Source: Rhizobium sp. RU20A
GTDB lineage: Bacteria > Pseudomonadota > Alphaproteobacteria > Rhizobiales > Rhizobiaceae
Direction of reading: 5' to 3'
Assembly (NCBI RefSeq): GCF_900155885.1
Contig: NZ_FTMB01000001.1
Span: forward strand, 1,054,001 to 1,118,000
DNA length: 64,000 bases
In this document: positions 11,055-19,583 of the stretch, one piece after another
Layout: every line of letters begins with the position of its first letter
Position numbering within the stretch: the stretch's first letter is position 1
The notes under the pieces: model-generated
Seen by the model: only the letters and a program-made list of their open reading frames with translations
The model's database searches: none
Told to the model about the DNA's origin: nothing
Position numbers and translations under genes: made by a program

Positions 11055-11533
11055 CGGCTGGCGATTTGAAGGGAGCAAGGCGACCCCTGTCATACGGCGA
11101 GCCTTCTGACAGGGAGCCTTGTGAGGGGAGGCAGGCCTCCCCTTCAAACCCCACCAAGAGCACGCGGCGATCGCCCAAAGGCGAACTCAATGCCGTCGTG
11201 GTTTTCCGCTGCACCGCATCGGAAAAGCAGACGCTGACCGCTCGCGCAGCAAGGGCCGGTCTGCCCTTCGCCACGCTGATGCGGGAAGCGCTTGGCTTGA
11301 CCGAGGCGCGCCGCCGCCGTCCGGTTCCCAAGGTGGACCCGGAGTTGGTGCGCGCCGTCGCCCGGATCGGTGGCAACCTCAACCAGATCGCTCGTTGGCT
11401 GAACACGGCCCAGGTTCAGGGCCAGGTGTCCGCTATCGACGCAATCACGGTTGCCGCGCGCCTGGTCGCGATCGAGCGGGCGCTTTCGGAAACGCTTGAG
11501 AAGTTCACGGCCAAGGATGGCGCGCCGTGCTGA
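11051..11533 (+). CDS. mobC: Mobilization accessory protein, MobC family
   Basis: 160 residues. The C-terminal half contains RIGGNLNQIARWLN, the hallmark of MobC-type relaxosome proteins, and the middle (VVVFRCTASEKQTLTARAARAG) looks like a ribbon-helix-helix DNA-binding segment. MobC helps the relaxase open oriT. It overlaps the upstream HTH gene by 4 bases and the relaxase gene by 7, so the three are coupled. The N-terminal 45 residues are poorly conserved in character and a later start is possible. Confidence 0.85.
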   Translation: MTAGDLKGARRPLSYGEPSDREPCEGRQASPSNPTKSTRRSPKGELNAVVVFRCTASEKQTLTARAARAGLPFATLMREALGLTEARRRRPVPKVDPELVRAVARIGGNLNQIARWLNTAQVQGQVSAIDAITVAARLVAIERALSETLEKFTAKDGAPC

Positions 11534-13152
11534 TCAAGTTTTTCCGAAACGGCCAGGGCGGCGGATCGGGACCGGTTGACTATCTGGTTGAGCGCGACGT
11601 CGTCGCTTACGACCAGAACCGCAACGCGATCCGCGACGAGCGCGGCGAGATCATGCTGTTTGCCCGCGAGCCTCTGCCGGAAGTGCTGCGCGGCGATGCA
11701 GACCGCATGCGCGCGCTGATCGACGCCTGCCCGCACCAGTGGACCTATCGCGCCGGCGTCATCGCCTTCACGGCGGAGGACGCGCCGAACCCTGCCCAGC
11801 AACGACAGGTCATGGACGCTTTCGAGAGCCTTGCCTTTGCCGGCCTCGAAGCCGACCAGCGCGATATGCTTTGGGTGCGCCACACCCATGAGGGCCGCGT
11901 CGAGCTGCATTTCGTGACGCCGCGCATGGAGCTTGTCAGCGGGCGCAGCCTTAATATCGCGCCACCCGGCTACCAGAAGCACTACGACGCCCTGCGCGAT
12001 GTTCTGAATAAGGAACACGGTTGGAATGACCCAATGGCGCCGGAGCGCGCTCGCGAGACCGTCAGCCTCATCGAAAGCGTCAGGCGCGGTGATGCCCGCG
12101 AGCTGATCCATGACTGGATAGTCCTGCGCATCGAGACCGGCGAAATCCTTGACCGCCCGAGCATGACCGAGGCTTTGACGGCGGCAGGTTTCGACCTGCC
12201 GCGCGCCGGCAAAAATTACATCACCGTGCGCGATCCGGAGACGGACGAGCGCTGGCGTCTGAAAGGAGAGCTGTTCCGTGAAGACTGGACCCGAGAGAAT
12301 ACCATTGAGCGAGCGCTTGAAAGATCGGCTGGCGAGCCCAGCCGCTCCGGAGGCCGGCTCGACGCCATCGCCCTCGACGATCTTCGAGACCGACTGGAGC
12401 GAAGCCTTGAAGCGCGCGCAAGCTACAATCGAGACCGATATCCGCAGCTTCACGGACGCGAATCGCCGGCACTTGAGCGAGGCGCTGGCAATGACCGAGG
12501 CGGACGTGAACCGGCTTCGCTCGATGGTGCAGCCGTTCTTGCTGACCATGGGCGCGGTGGCCTTGCTGATCATCCTGCTGAGTTTCACCGCGAGCTGGTT
12601 TTGGGCGGGTCTGATGATCGACCGCGCCCAGAGCGCAAGCCTCTTGCAGATGGGCTTGCAGATCAACCAGACCAACAGCGGCAAAGTCCTGACATGGGAC
12701 GTCAACCGTCTTCAGCTGATCACCTGTCAGGCAGGGACCGGCAAAACCCCATGCCTGAAGATCGTCCAGGGAGATTGACCGATGACCGGAACGACCAGAC
12801 CACCGATGACCGAGAGCCTGTCGCCGCTGGAGCGCGAATTGCTGGGTTACGTCGAGACGTTGATGAACACCTTGCAGAGCGGAACCGCGCAGTTCGAGGC
12901 GCTGGAGAAACGCTCGACCGACATGATCGAAAACCGGCAAGCGGCTTTGGAAGGATCGCTGAAATCGCTCATCGCGTCACAGGCTACCTTCATGAACGCC
13001 TGGCTCGCCTCCGGCAATCCTTCCAACGGCACGGCCTCGACCGAACTGACGGAAGCGTTCGCCCTGCTGGAGCAAGCCGAAGCGATCCTGGAGACGGTCG
13101 CGCCGCCGACGTGAGAGGCCGACCGACCGCGCCCGGTCGCGGCCGCGTTTGA
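11527..13152 (+). CDS. mobA: Relaxase / mobilization nuclease (MobA-VirD2 superfamily)
   Basis: 541 residues from a GTG start. The N-terminal ~230 residues form the relaxase domain. Its metal or catalytic motif is seen as HTHEGRVELHF (H119, H121, H128), reminiscent of the HEN-type motif of ColE1-like MOBP relaxases. It would nick oriT and pilot the strand during transfer. From about residue 255 the protein becomes a low-complexity Arg/Asp/Gly/Pro-rich tail, exactly where two other genes are read in another frame. The tail is therefore probably shaped by overprinting rather than by its own fold. Confidence 0.88.
   Translation: MLIKFFRNGQGGGSGPVDYLVERDVVAYDQNRNAIRDERGEIMLFAREPLPEVLRGDADRMRALIDACPHQWTYRAGVIAFTAEDAPNPAQQRQVMDAFESLAFAGLEADQRDMLWVRHTHEGRVELHFVTPRMELVSGRSLNIAPPGYQKHYDALRDVLNKEHGWNDPMAPERARETVSLIESVRRGDARELIHDWIVLRIETGEILDRPSMTEALTAAGFDLPRAGKNYITVRDPETDERWRLKGELFREDWTRENTIERALERSAGEPSRSGGRLDAIALDDLRDRLERSLEARASYNRDRYPQLHGRESPALERGAGNDRGGREPASLDGAAVLADHGRGGLADHPAEFHRELVLGGSDDRPRPERKPLADGLADQPDQQRQSPDMGRQPSSADHLSGRDRQNPMPEDRPGRLTDDRNDQTTDDREPVAAGARIAGLRRDVDEHLAERNRAVRGAGETLDRHDRKPASGFGRIAEIAHRVTGYLHERLARLRQSFQRHGLDRTDGSVRPAGASRSDPGDGRAADVRGRPTAPGRGRV
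12278..12778 (+). CDS. Nested mobilization protein with one membrane segment (MobB/MbeB-like position)
   Basis: 166 residues, encoded wholly inside the relaxase gene in a different frame. A strong Shine-Dalgarno (AAAGGAGA) lies 8 bases before the GTG start. The N-terminal half is helical and charged (EALKRAQATIETDIRSFTDANRRHLSEAL). A hydrophobic membrane helix (LLTMGAVALLIILLSFTASWFW) follows near residues 88-109. Gene order and nesting match mbeB within mbeA of ColE1 plasmids. MbeB-type proteins help the relaxosome dock at the membrane. The homology assignment rests on position and topology only. Confidence 0.75.
   Translation: MKTGPERIPLSERLKDRLASPAAPEAGSTPSPSTIFETDWSEALKRAQATIETDIRSFTDANRRHLSEALAMTEADVNRLRSMVQPFLLTMGAVALLIILLSFTASWFWAGLMIDRAQSASLLQMGLQINQTNSGKVLTWDVNRLQLITCQAGTGKTPCLKIVQGD
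12782..13114 (+). CDS. Small coiled-coil mobilization protein (MobD/MbeD-like position)
   Basis: 110 residues, also nested in the relaxase gene and in the same frame as the preceding membrane protein, starting 3 bases after its stop. A GGGAG site lies 10 bases before the ATG. It is predicted to be almost all helical (LERELLGYVETLMNTLQSGTAQFEALEKRSTDMIENRQAALEGSLKSL), which fits MbeD-like entry-exclusion or mobilization proteins. The function is inferred from synteny with ColE1-type mob regions. Confidence 0.7.
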   Translation: MTGTTRPPMTESLSPLERELLGYVETLMNTLQSGTAQFEALEKRSTDMIENRQAALEGSLKSLIASQATFMNAWLASGNPSNGTASTELTEAFALLEQAEAILETVAPPT

Positions 13153-13180
13153 TTTTCATTCCCGTCTGGAGATTTTATCC

Positions 13181-15031
13181 ATGAATTTGATCATTCAGCC
13201 TTACCGCTTTGCTCTTTCCATCGCCGTTGTGGCAGGGGGTTTCCTGCTGATGGAAACCGCACCGTTGTTCTGGCCACCCATTTACCAGAACGCGCGCGCC
13301 GCGATCCTGGTCATGTTTTGCGGGTTTGCGCTGCTGACCTTGGCGGGAGACACCCAGGGCCGCATCCGCAGCGCGTCGGGCTTAGCTGTGGGGGCTGCCC
13401 TCCTTGCCGCGTCTGCTCTCGCCCTTACCGACCCCACTATTGCGGCAGGCGTCCTGCTCGACAGCTTCAAGGCTTGGCGCAACGCCGGCTATTCCGGAAT
13501 CGAGAGCATCCGGGGCATGGCATCGACATGGGATCGCTTTACCGAAGGCCAAAAGCTGGGTCTGCAAACCAGCCTTGCAATTGGCCTGCCTGTACCGCTT
13601 TTCTTCATCTTGCGAGCGATCTCGATAGCCGCCCCGGCATCGTCCAGCCGGATTTCCAAACGAGGACCATGGCGCGCCCGGTGGATGAACCGGAGCGAGC
13701 TGCGCCAGCTCCGGCACAACGACGCGGGCTTGCCGCTCGGTCTCTCCGGCGGCGCAATGCTGCGCTATCGCCCCAACCCGAAAACCGGATGGCGTGCCGG
13801 CCACCATGTAGCCATTGCCGGCACGCGCGCCGGGAAAGGCGTGTCCGTCGTCATTCCAGCCATCATCGACCATGACGGGCCGGTCGCCGTTCTCGACATC
13901 AAGGGCGAGAACTTCGCCGTCACACGCCGCTATCGCCAATCGCTCGGGCGCCAGGTCGTGGTTCTCAATCCCTTCGGCGTCATCGAGCCATCGAAGGATC
14001 GTTTCAACCCACTCGACTACATCCGGCAAGCGCACCTCGTCCGAGACATCGAGGTCATTGCCGAAGGCCTTGTTCGACCGGAAAGCGGAAACGGCGCGCA
14101 CTTCGCCGAAATGGCGAAATCCATGATTGCCGCTGTGATCGAGGTCGTCATGACCAAGCGCGCCGAGGCCGATCGCAACCTCATCACCGTCATGGACCTG
14201 CTGCTTTCGGCCGGCTTTGAAAAGACGCTGGCAGATTGGGCCGGTGCCCCAGAGACATTCGGTACCCGCCCAGCCGCCGCCGCTGCCACCTTCCTTGCTG
14301 CCGGGGAAAACGAGCGCGGCGCAATCAAGACGACGATCAAGAAGGCCTTCGATTGGGCACGTTCCGATGAACTGCGCAGTTTCCTCAGCGCCTCCACATG
14401 CTCGCTCGAAAATCTGTTCGAGGGCCGCGCCGACCTCTTCATGGTCGTACCGCTCGACCAGGTCGACGCCCAGGCCGTCTTTCTCCGGCTGCTGACGAAC
14501 ATAATTCTCGGCATGGCCGTGCGCCTTGAAGGCGCGAACAAGCCGAAAAGGAACGTGCTGCTGGTCTTGGACGAGTTTGTTCGCCTCGGTCGCATGGAAA
14601 AGCTGATCAACATCGCCAACGTCGCCGCCGGCTGCGGCATCGAGGCGCTGTTCATCACCCAGGACAAGGGCCAGATCGAAAGCGTCTACGGCAAAGGCGA
14701 CACCGCCAGCATTCTCGGCTCCTGCGTCACCACCCGCATTTTCGGCCTCGGCCGGGGTGAATTCGAAACCGCCAGTTGGGCCGCGAACGCGCTTGGCGAT
14801 CAGACGGTGCTCACCCGCACCAAGCAATCGTCCGCGACGTTCGGCGAAAGCCGCAAGACCTCAACCGCCGAGCAGAGACAGAAACTGATGACGGCCGATC
14901 AGATCCTGGAGATGAAGACAGGTAAGATGCTGCTGCTGGCGGGCTCGAAGCCGCCAGCACTCATTGACGCGATCGTGTCGCACCGGCATCCAGCATATCG
15001 GGGGAAGCTGGACCGGAATCCGATGGTGTGA
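13181..15031 (+). CDS. Type IV coupling protein (VirD4/TraG family)
   Basis: 616 residues. The N-terminus carries membrane helices (residues 5-80 and about 125-150). The ATPase domain has Walker A AGTRAGKGVSVV near residues 212-223 and Walker B LLVLDEF near 460. The TQDKGQIESVYG and TRIFGLG stretches are typical of VirD4/TraG. It would link the relaxosome to a type IV secretion channel and pump DNA. It follows the mob genes in the same direction. No pore genes accompany it, so the element seems to bring its own coupling protein but borrow the channel. Confidence 0.92.
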   Translation: MNLIIQPYRFALSIAVVAGGFLLMETAPLFWPPIYQNARAAILVMFCGFALLTLAGDTQGRIRSASGLAVGAALLAASALALTDPTIAAGVLLDSFKAWRNAGYSGIESIRGMASTWDRFTEGQKLGLQTSLAIGLPVPLFFILRAISIAAPASSSRISKRGPWRARWMNRSELRQLRHNDAGLPLGLSGGAMLRYRPNPKTGWRAGHHVAIAGTRAGKGVSVVIPAIIDHDGPVAVLDIKGENFAVTRRYRQSLGRQVVVLNPFGVIEPSKDRFNPLDYIRQAHLVRDIEVIAEGLVRPESGNGAHFAEMAKSMIAAVIEVVMTKRAEADRNLITVMDLLLSAGFEKTLADWAGAPETFGTRPAAAAATFLAAGENERGAIKTTIKKAFDWARSDELRSFLSASTCSLENLFEGRADLFMVVPLDQVDAQAVFLRLLTNIILGMAVRLEGANKPKRNVLLVLDEFVRLGRMEKLINIANVAAGCGIEALFITQDKGQIESVYGKGDTASILGSCVTTRIFGLGRGEFETASWAANALGDQTVLTRTKQSSATFGESRKTSTAEQRQKLMTADQILEMKTGKMLLLAGSKPPALIDAIVSHRHPAYRGKLDRNPMV

Positions 15032-15140
15032 TTAATCTGCTAGGCTATTTAATCGGCCAGGAATTGCTATCACTTCCAATCAGCGGGTCGTTCACTTCCA
15101 ACATGTCGATGTCGGCGGCATCGCATGGGCTCGGTCTGAT

Positions 15141-15156
15141 TTTCCCGATCGGGAAA
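15141..15156. promoter_or_regulatory. Palindromic operator 1 upstream of the HipB-like gene
   Basis: Perfect 16-bp palindrome TTTCCCGATCGGGAAA. Its centre lies 49 bp from that of the second identical site at 15188-15207, so a repressor dimer could bind both. Confidence 0.7.
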
Positions 15157-15187
15157 TTTTTCTCGACAAGGTGGCCGATGTGCTGCT

Positions 15188-15207
15188 ATTTTCCCGATCG
15201 GGAAAAT
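15188..15207. promoter_or_regulatory. Palindromic operator 2 overlapping the HipB-like start region
   Basis: Perfect 20-bp palindrome ATTTTCCCGATCGGGAAAAT. It contains the GGGA that serves as ribosome-binding site for the ATG at 15212 and overlaps an alternative ATG at 15206. Binding here would block transcription start or early elongation. Confidence 0.7.
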
Positions 15208-15211
15208 GACT

Positions 15212-15445
15212 ATGGCAACACGAATAAGAACTCCAACCGATATCGGCGCCTTGGTTCGGACTACACGCAAGGAGCAAAACTTGCGGCAGGACGAACTTGC
15301 CGGCGTTTCCGGCGTCGGGCATCGGTTTATTGTCGATCTCGAGGCAGGCAAGCCCACGGCTCAAATAGGAAAAGTATTGCAGGTTCTCCAAACACTCGGC
15401 TGTTCCATCGACATTCTAGCTCCTGGCGAGCGCAGACAAAGATGA
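15212..15445 (+). CDS. HipB-like XRE-family repressor/antitoxin, without an adjacent HipA
   Basis: 77 residues starting MATRIRTPTDIGALVR. The helix-turn-helix (KEQNLRQDELAGVSGVGHRFIVDLEAGKP) and the C-terminal strand (LGCSIDIL) match HipB-type antitoxins. In HipBA modules hipA normally follows, but here the next gene is the adenine methylase 282 bp on. The two palindromes upstream are probably its operators. It could autoregulate, control the methylase operon, or be a remnant. ATG at 15206 is an alternative start. Confidence 0.78.
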   Translation: MATRIRTPTDIGALVRTTRKEQNLRQDELAGVSGVGHRFIVDLEAGKPTAQIGKVLQVLQTLGCSIDILAPGERRQR

Positions 15446-15727
15446 TAACGACCCTTGTTTATACAATGGAAACAGCGATACCCACGCACAGGATGGTTCG
15501 TTCATTATGCGATCGAATATGGTGATGCAGACTAAACAAAATTCACGGAACAGTATCTATTCAGATACCCTATCAAGCCGGACAATAAAATGCCGATTCG
15601 GTCGATCCGCTTAGGAACGCTGCTTAAGAGAGCAGCTACTAAGCATGCTATCTATCATTTCGTGAGCTAAATCACACAATATAACTGCCAACAAAATTCA
15701 ACGCGTAACCGCTTATAAAAGTTTGAG
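15446..15727. other. AT-rich promoter region of the methylase operon
   Basis: About 280 bp with no gene I can support. Base composition drops sharply here compared with the mob genes, and the AT-rich character continues through the four-gene operon to 20505. It must contain the operon promoter, but I cannot point to convincing -35/-10 boxes. The methylase start has only a weak ribosome-binding site. Confidence 0.4.
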
Positions 15728-16534
15728 ATGCACCAGGAAAAGATAAAGCCGTTAAGATGGGCGGGCAGCAAATCAAATGTTGCCCAGCAGATTACTGGCT
15801 TTTTGGATTTTTCGAGGCAGTATGTTGAACCATTTTGCGGCTCAGCTGCATTTTTCTTCGACAAAAAGCCGAAAAAAGCCGTTCTCAATGATCTGAATCA
15901 TCCGTTGATATGCTGCTACGAAGATCTTCGTAAAAACCCCATTCGTCTTTGGGAGATCTACAACGAAATCGAGATAGATCCGCAGTCATATTACAATGTT
16001 CGAGAAATGTTTAACGACATTCCTCCTTCTGTGGAGAGGTCTGCATACTTCTTGTATCTAAATCATTATTGCTTCAATGGAATATACCGAACAAATTTAA
16101 AGGGCCGATTTAACACGCCGTTTGGCGCAAGCAATAAGGCAAAAGCAAAGCTTTCTCTAAGTGATGTTGTGGAATTCTCCAATGTTCTGGAGTCGTGCGA
16201 GTTTTATAATTTGGACTTTGAACAGTTTTTGTCCGAAATAAATCCAGAGGGCGCCTGCATATACATGGATCCACCCTATTTTACGAGCGAGGCGAGGGTT
16301 TTTGGCGAGTACGGTGAAAAAATATTTGGAATTAGAGATCTTATAAGGCTTAGAGATGCTGCAGATAGATTATCGAAGAATAACATTGTCGCTGTTTCTT
16401 ACAGGGATTGCGGCGAATTTAGAGAGCTGTTCGGACATATGCATATTTCCGAAATTACCGTGACGAGGAACGTCGGCGGATTTTCTGGGCGACGAAAAAG
16501 AGAAGTGGAATTGCTGGCGCGTGCGGGGGAGTGA
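15728..16534 (+). CDS. DNA adenine methyltransferase, Dam/D12 class
   Basis: 268 residues, the usual Dam length. Motifs in order: RWAGSKS at residues 10-16, the AdoMet-binding EPFCGSA at 34-40, and the catalytic DPPY at 181-184. It would methylate N6 of adenine; the target site cannot be read from the sequence. It is first in a four-gene overlapping operon with a metallophosphoesterase, an ATPase and an unknown protein. In that setting it may mark self DNA as in a restriction-like system. AT-rich composition and rare-codon use unlike the mob genes point to recent acquisition. Confidence 0.9.
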   Translation: MHQEKIKPLRWAGSKSNVAQQITGFLDFSRQYVEPFCGSAAFFFDKKPKKAVLNDLNHPLICCYEDLRKNPIRLWEIYNEIEIDPQSYYNVREMFNDIPPSVERSAYFLYLNHYCFNGIYRTNLKGRFNTPFGASNKAKAKLSLSDVVEFSNVLESCEFYNLDFEQFLSEINPEGACIYMDPPYFTSEARVFGEYGEKIFGIRDLIRLRDAADRLSKNNIVAVSYRDCGEFRELFGHMHISEITVTRNVGGFSGRRKREVELLARAGE

Positions 16535-16536
16535 TT

Positions 16537-17730
16537 ATGCGCTTCATAATTGTTAGCGACATCCACTGTATGTCCAAGGAATTAAAAGACGTGCAGGGGG
16601 GCTATGCAGGTTCCCAAGGTAGTTCCTTCTTCATCGAAGAACGCGTCCCATCTCGCAATCCAATTATGGCTATCGAGCAGGCGGTCTCGGATTTTGATGG
16701 CAGCATTGACGCGATATTGTGCCTTGGAGACATGGCGCACCAGTCCAAGCGACTACCTATGCTTCAAGCATGGACGGATTTGCACGAACTGGGCCGAAAG
16801 CTGAATGTTCCTGATATAGTTGGAATAACCGGAAATCATGATCTGCTTTCCCGCGTGGATTCGATAGAGGATGCCGAAAACCGAACGGACTTTCTGAAGA
16901 ATATTAGCCCCAGATTTCCGAATAAGGACGAAGCGTTCAGCGCGTCTTATTTTCAAAACGGCGTGGCCTCGAAAGAATTCGAACGATGCCTGCTTATTGC
17001 TGTAGACACGTGCCGATGGCACGGGCTTGGAAAAGACGACAAGACTTCAGAAAAAATATGGAACGTCGGTCACGTCAGTGACACGATGAGGCAAGAGATA
17101 TTGGCGCAAATACGCGCTTCAGCCTTGAGCCATGTGGTGATCATTATGCATCACCATCCAATCAAGGTCGATGACATATTGGATACAGAGGAAGATCAAA
17201 TGTCCTCTGGGGCGCAATTGCTGGCCGACATTGGAGATACAGACAAAAACTGTATTGTTATTCATGGACACAAACATCAAGTTAATATTAAAAGGCACTC
17301 AAAAGGGTTGAGGCCTCCTATAATATTTTCGTCTGCTACTTTTGCAGCTCGTCCTTATCCAAGTCAAACGACCGGGTTTTACAACCAGTTCCACATATTG
17401 GAATTTGATACCAATAAAAGCTTGTTCCCTTCAGGCGCGATATACTCTTGGAATTGGGCTGCGTCCGCGTGGATAAAGAGCAAGCTGGATACCATGCCCT
17501 TTCGTCAGGCGTTTGGCCCGGAAATTTTATTAGAGAAGCTTGCCGCTGAACTGGCAGGTATCCCTTTAACATCCAAGGTTGCTCGACAGGAGCTGTTCGC
17601 CGGTTGTCCGGATCTCGAATTTCTGCCGATGAGTCAATTTGATGACTTGAACGAAATTCTTATGAAAAAATACAAACGCATGCTTGTGGCTCACCAGTCC
17701 ACAATCCAAGCGATGATTGAGGCAAGCTGA
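16537..17730 (+). CDS. Calcineurin-like metallophosphoesterase
   Basis: About 397 residues. All family metal-binding motifs are present in order: SDIH (D8, H10), GD at 64-65, GNHD at 99-102, HHHP near 205 and GHKH near 245. Such folds serve as Mre11/SbcD-type nucleases or CpdA-type cyclic-nucleotide phosphodiesterases. The HHHP and GHKH spacing does not decide between them. I use ATG 16537 (GGGGGAG 6 bases upstream); a GTG at 16531 overlapping the methylase stop is possible. The ATPase gene starts on its stop codon. It is the most likely catalytic effector of the operon, whether nuclease or signal-degrading enzyme. Confidence 0.85.
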   Translation: MRFIIVSDIHCMSKELKDVQGGYAGSQGSSFFIEERVPSRNPIMAIEQAVSDFDGSIDAILCLGDMAHQSKRLPMLQAWTDLHELGRKLNVPDIVGITGNHDLLSRVDSIEDAENRTDFLKNISPRFPNKDEAFSASYFQNGVASKEFERCLLIAVDTCRWHGLGKDDKTSEKIWNVGHVSDTMRQEILAQIRASALSHVVIIMHHHPIKVDDILDTEEDQMSSGAQLLADIGDTDKNCIVIHGHKHQVNIKRHSKGLRPPIIFSSATFAARPYPSQTTGFYNQFHILEFDTNKSLFPSGAIYSWNWAASAWIKSKLDTMPFRQAFGPEILLEKLAAELAGIPLTSKVARQELFAGCPDLEFLPMSQFDDLNEILMKKYKRMLVAHQSTIQAMIEAS

Positions 17731-19583
17731 TGGTTGTTGTCACCCAATTCAACGCCCGCAATTCATCACCAAGCCAGATTGCGGCCACTTTCGTGATGCC
17801 AGAATATTTCGAGGAGGTGGCGGCCTATCAAAATACGGTTTTGATCGGGCCCCGTGGCATCGGTAAAACCACTCTTCTAAAGACGCTTACCGCTCAGGGA
17901 CTGGTAACTCTACATCAAAGAAAAGATGTCGCAGAAAGGCTGAAGAAAATTGATTTCAACTATACGCCAATCTACATACCAGCAGAATCAATCTGGAAGG
18001 GCACGTCTCACGTCATTAACGAGGAGATTGGAGACGAGAGCGATCGCGATCTGATCTCTAGCGGCCTGTTCTGCGATCATTGCCTTTATCACGTCGTTTC
18101 ATCAATCGACGAAAATCGCGACCTTAAAAGAAGTCTGAAAGACGGGGTTGGCTACCCATGGTTGGCAGACTTCGACGACTCTATGGAGCGCAAAATAGCT
18201 ACGGCCTGTGCTGAAATTTGGCAGCTTCCTGGCAGGCCGAGTTCGCTCTTAGGGCTCAAACTTGATTTGCTTAAGCGGGTGAATCAGTTTCGAGCCGCGA
18301 TATCTTCTAAGGACACTTTGGACGAGGTTCGCAAAGGGGGGCGTCTGGATTTCCTCGTCATGCTGAGGGCATTTCTCGACATAACTGATAAGTTCGCCGG
18401 CTTAAAGCGCTGGACAATCAGCTTTGATGAAATGGAGATCGCCCCAAAGCGAGTTCTCGCAGATCTCTATGAAAGCCTTCGCTCTTTCGACCAGCGGACA
18501 GCTATCAAGCTTTCTCTTTTTCCGTATGTAGATTTTATCGATCAACATTCCGCTGATCAGTCTGGTATGGCCAGCCCAAATCCGGCACAAGATTTTCACA
18601 CTGTGGTGCTGTCCAGCAAATTTTCTAACCCCGATTATTCGTTTGCCCGTAGCATAGTCCGATCGGAATGCGAGGTTCGCAACATCGCCTTTGGCGAATT
18701 TATTGCCTATTTGAATAGCTCAAACGCCATACTTCACGGGACAAGGCGCTTTTCTGACGACGGCTTCGTGAGGCAGCCGAAAGCCATCTACCAACACGTT
18801 GTGCATAGAGCAGGCGACCAATCCTTTAAGGCTTATATGGAGAGCAAGGGCGTCCACAACGGAGACGATCTAGAAAATGTCACGGGGGAGGCTTTCAGAG
18901 CGCAGACCATTCGGAAAATTTTTCCAATCGCTGAGCTCAGGGCTTATTATTTATCAAAGACAAAGTCGAGCGCGAGGGGGGAGAGTGTTCGTAGATCATC
19001 CGTAAAGGGCTTCGGATACTATCATGGCTTCGACCAGATCATCTCTCTTACAGAGGGAAACCCTAGAGCTATCAAGTACTATCTCAACGAATTGCTTCAG
19101 GATATGCGCTCGGGGATAGACTCGCGTGTAGCGCAAAATAAAGCGATTTCGCAGAATGTTGACCGTTTCCGCGCTCTTGTTGCCTCCCAATCTGCCGACA
19201 CGGCAAACGCAAATGGAACAGCTCTATCCACCCTCCAGCTTATCGATCTTCTAGGGTATTCTCTTGCCAACTCACTGTACGGCAATGATTTTCCTGCTGA
19301 GCCAGCGCTTAGTTACAAGATTAAAAATCTGAATGTGAGCATGCGCAGAGCAATGATCTCCGCTATAAATTCGGGGGCCATCATAGTTGAGGAGCAGGCG
19401 AGCGGAAAAAATCTACTTTTTGACCTAGAAGGATGTCGGTTGCGAATATCGCATCGGCTAGCGCCTTTTTATAAACTTCCGACAATCACCGGTCAGGAAC
19501 GGATTTTGTCAGAGCCTCCACAGAAGAGCGCAAAATTTGATGATCAACCCGATCTGTTGAATTGGGGTGGCGTAAATGATTAG
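17730..19583 (+). CDS. P-loop ATPase, ORC/STAND-like, of unknown function
   Basis: 617 residues. Walker A is GPRGIGKTT at residues 40-48. A Walker B-like WTISFDEME lies near 228-236, with D233 and E234. A sensor-2-like TEGNPRAIKYYLNELL near 440 resembles ORC/Cdc6 and related AAA+ or STAND proteins. Residues 450-617 look like helical or winged-helix modules. Start and stop overlap both neighbours (1 base and 8 bases), so it is co-produced with the phosphoesterase and the last protein. It probably forms the switch or loading subunit. I recognise no named family. Confidence 0.75.
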   Translation: MVVVTQFNARNSSPSQIAATFVMPEYFEEVAAYQNTVLIGPRGIGKTTLLKTLTAQGLVTLHQRKDVAERLKKIDFNYTPIYIPAESIWKGTSHVINEEIGDESDRDLISSGLFCDHCLYHVVSSIDENRDLKRSLKDGVGYPWLADFDDSMERKIATACAEIWQLPGRPSSLLGLKLDLLKRVNQFRAAISSKDTLDEVRKGGRLDFLVMLRAFLDITDKFAGLKRWTISFDEMEIAPKRVLADLYESLRSFDQRTAIKLSLFPYVDFIDQHSADQSGMASPNPAQDFHTVVLSSKFSNPDYSFARSIVRSECEVRNIAFGEFIAYLNSSNAILHGTRRFSDDGFVRQPKAIYQHVVHRAGDQSFKAYMESKGVHNGDDLENVTGEAFRAQTIRKIFPIAELRAYYLSKTKSSARGESVRRSSVKGFGYYHGFDQIISLTEGNPRAIKYYLNELLQDMRSGIDSRVAQNKAISQNVDRFRALVASQSADTANANGTALSTLQLIDLLGYSLANSLYGNDFPAEPALSYKIKNLNVSMRRAMISAINSGAIIVEEQASGKNLLFDLEGCRLRISHRLAPFYKLPTITGQERILSEPPQKSAKFDDQPDLLNWGGVND

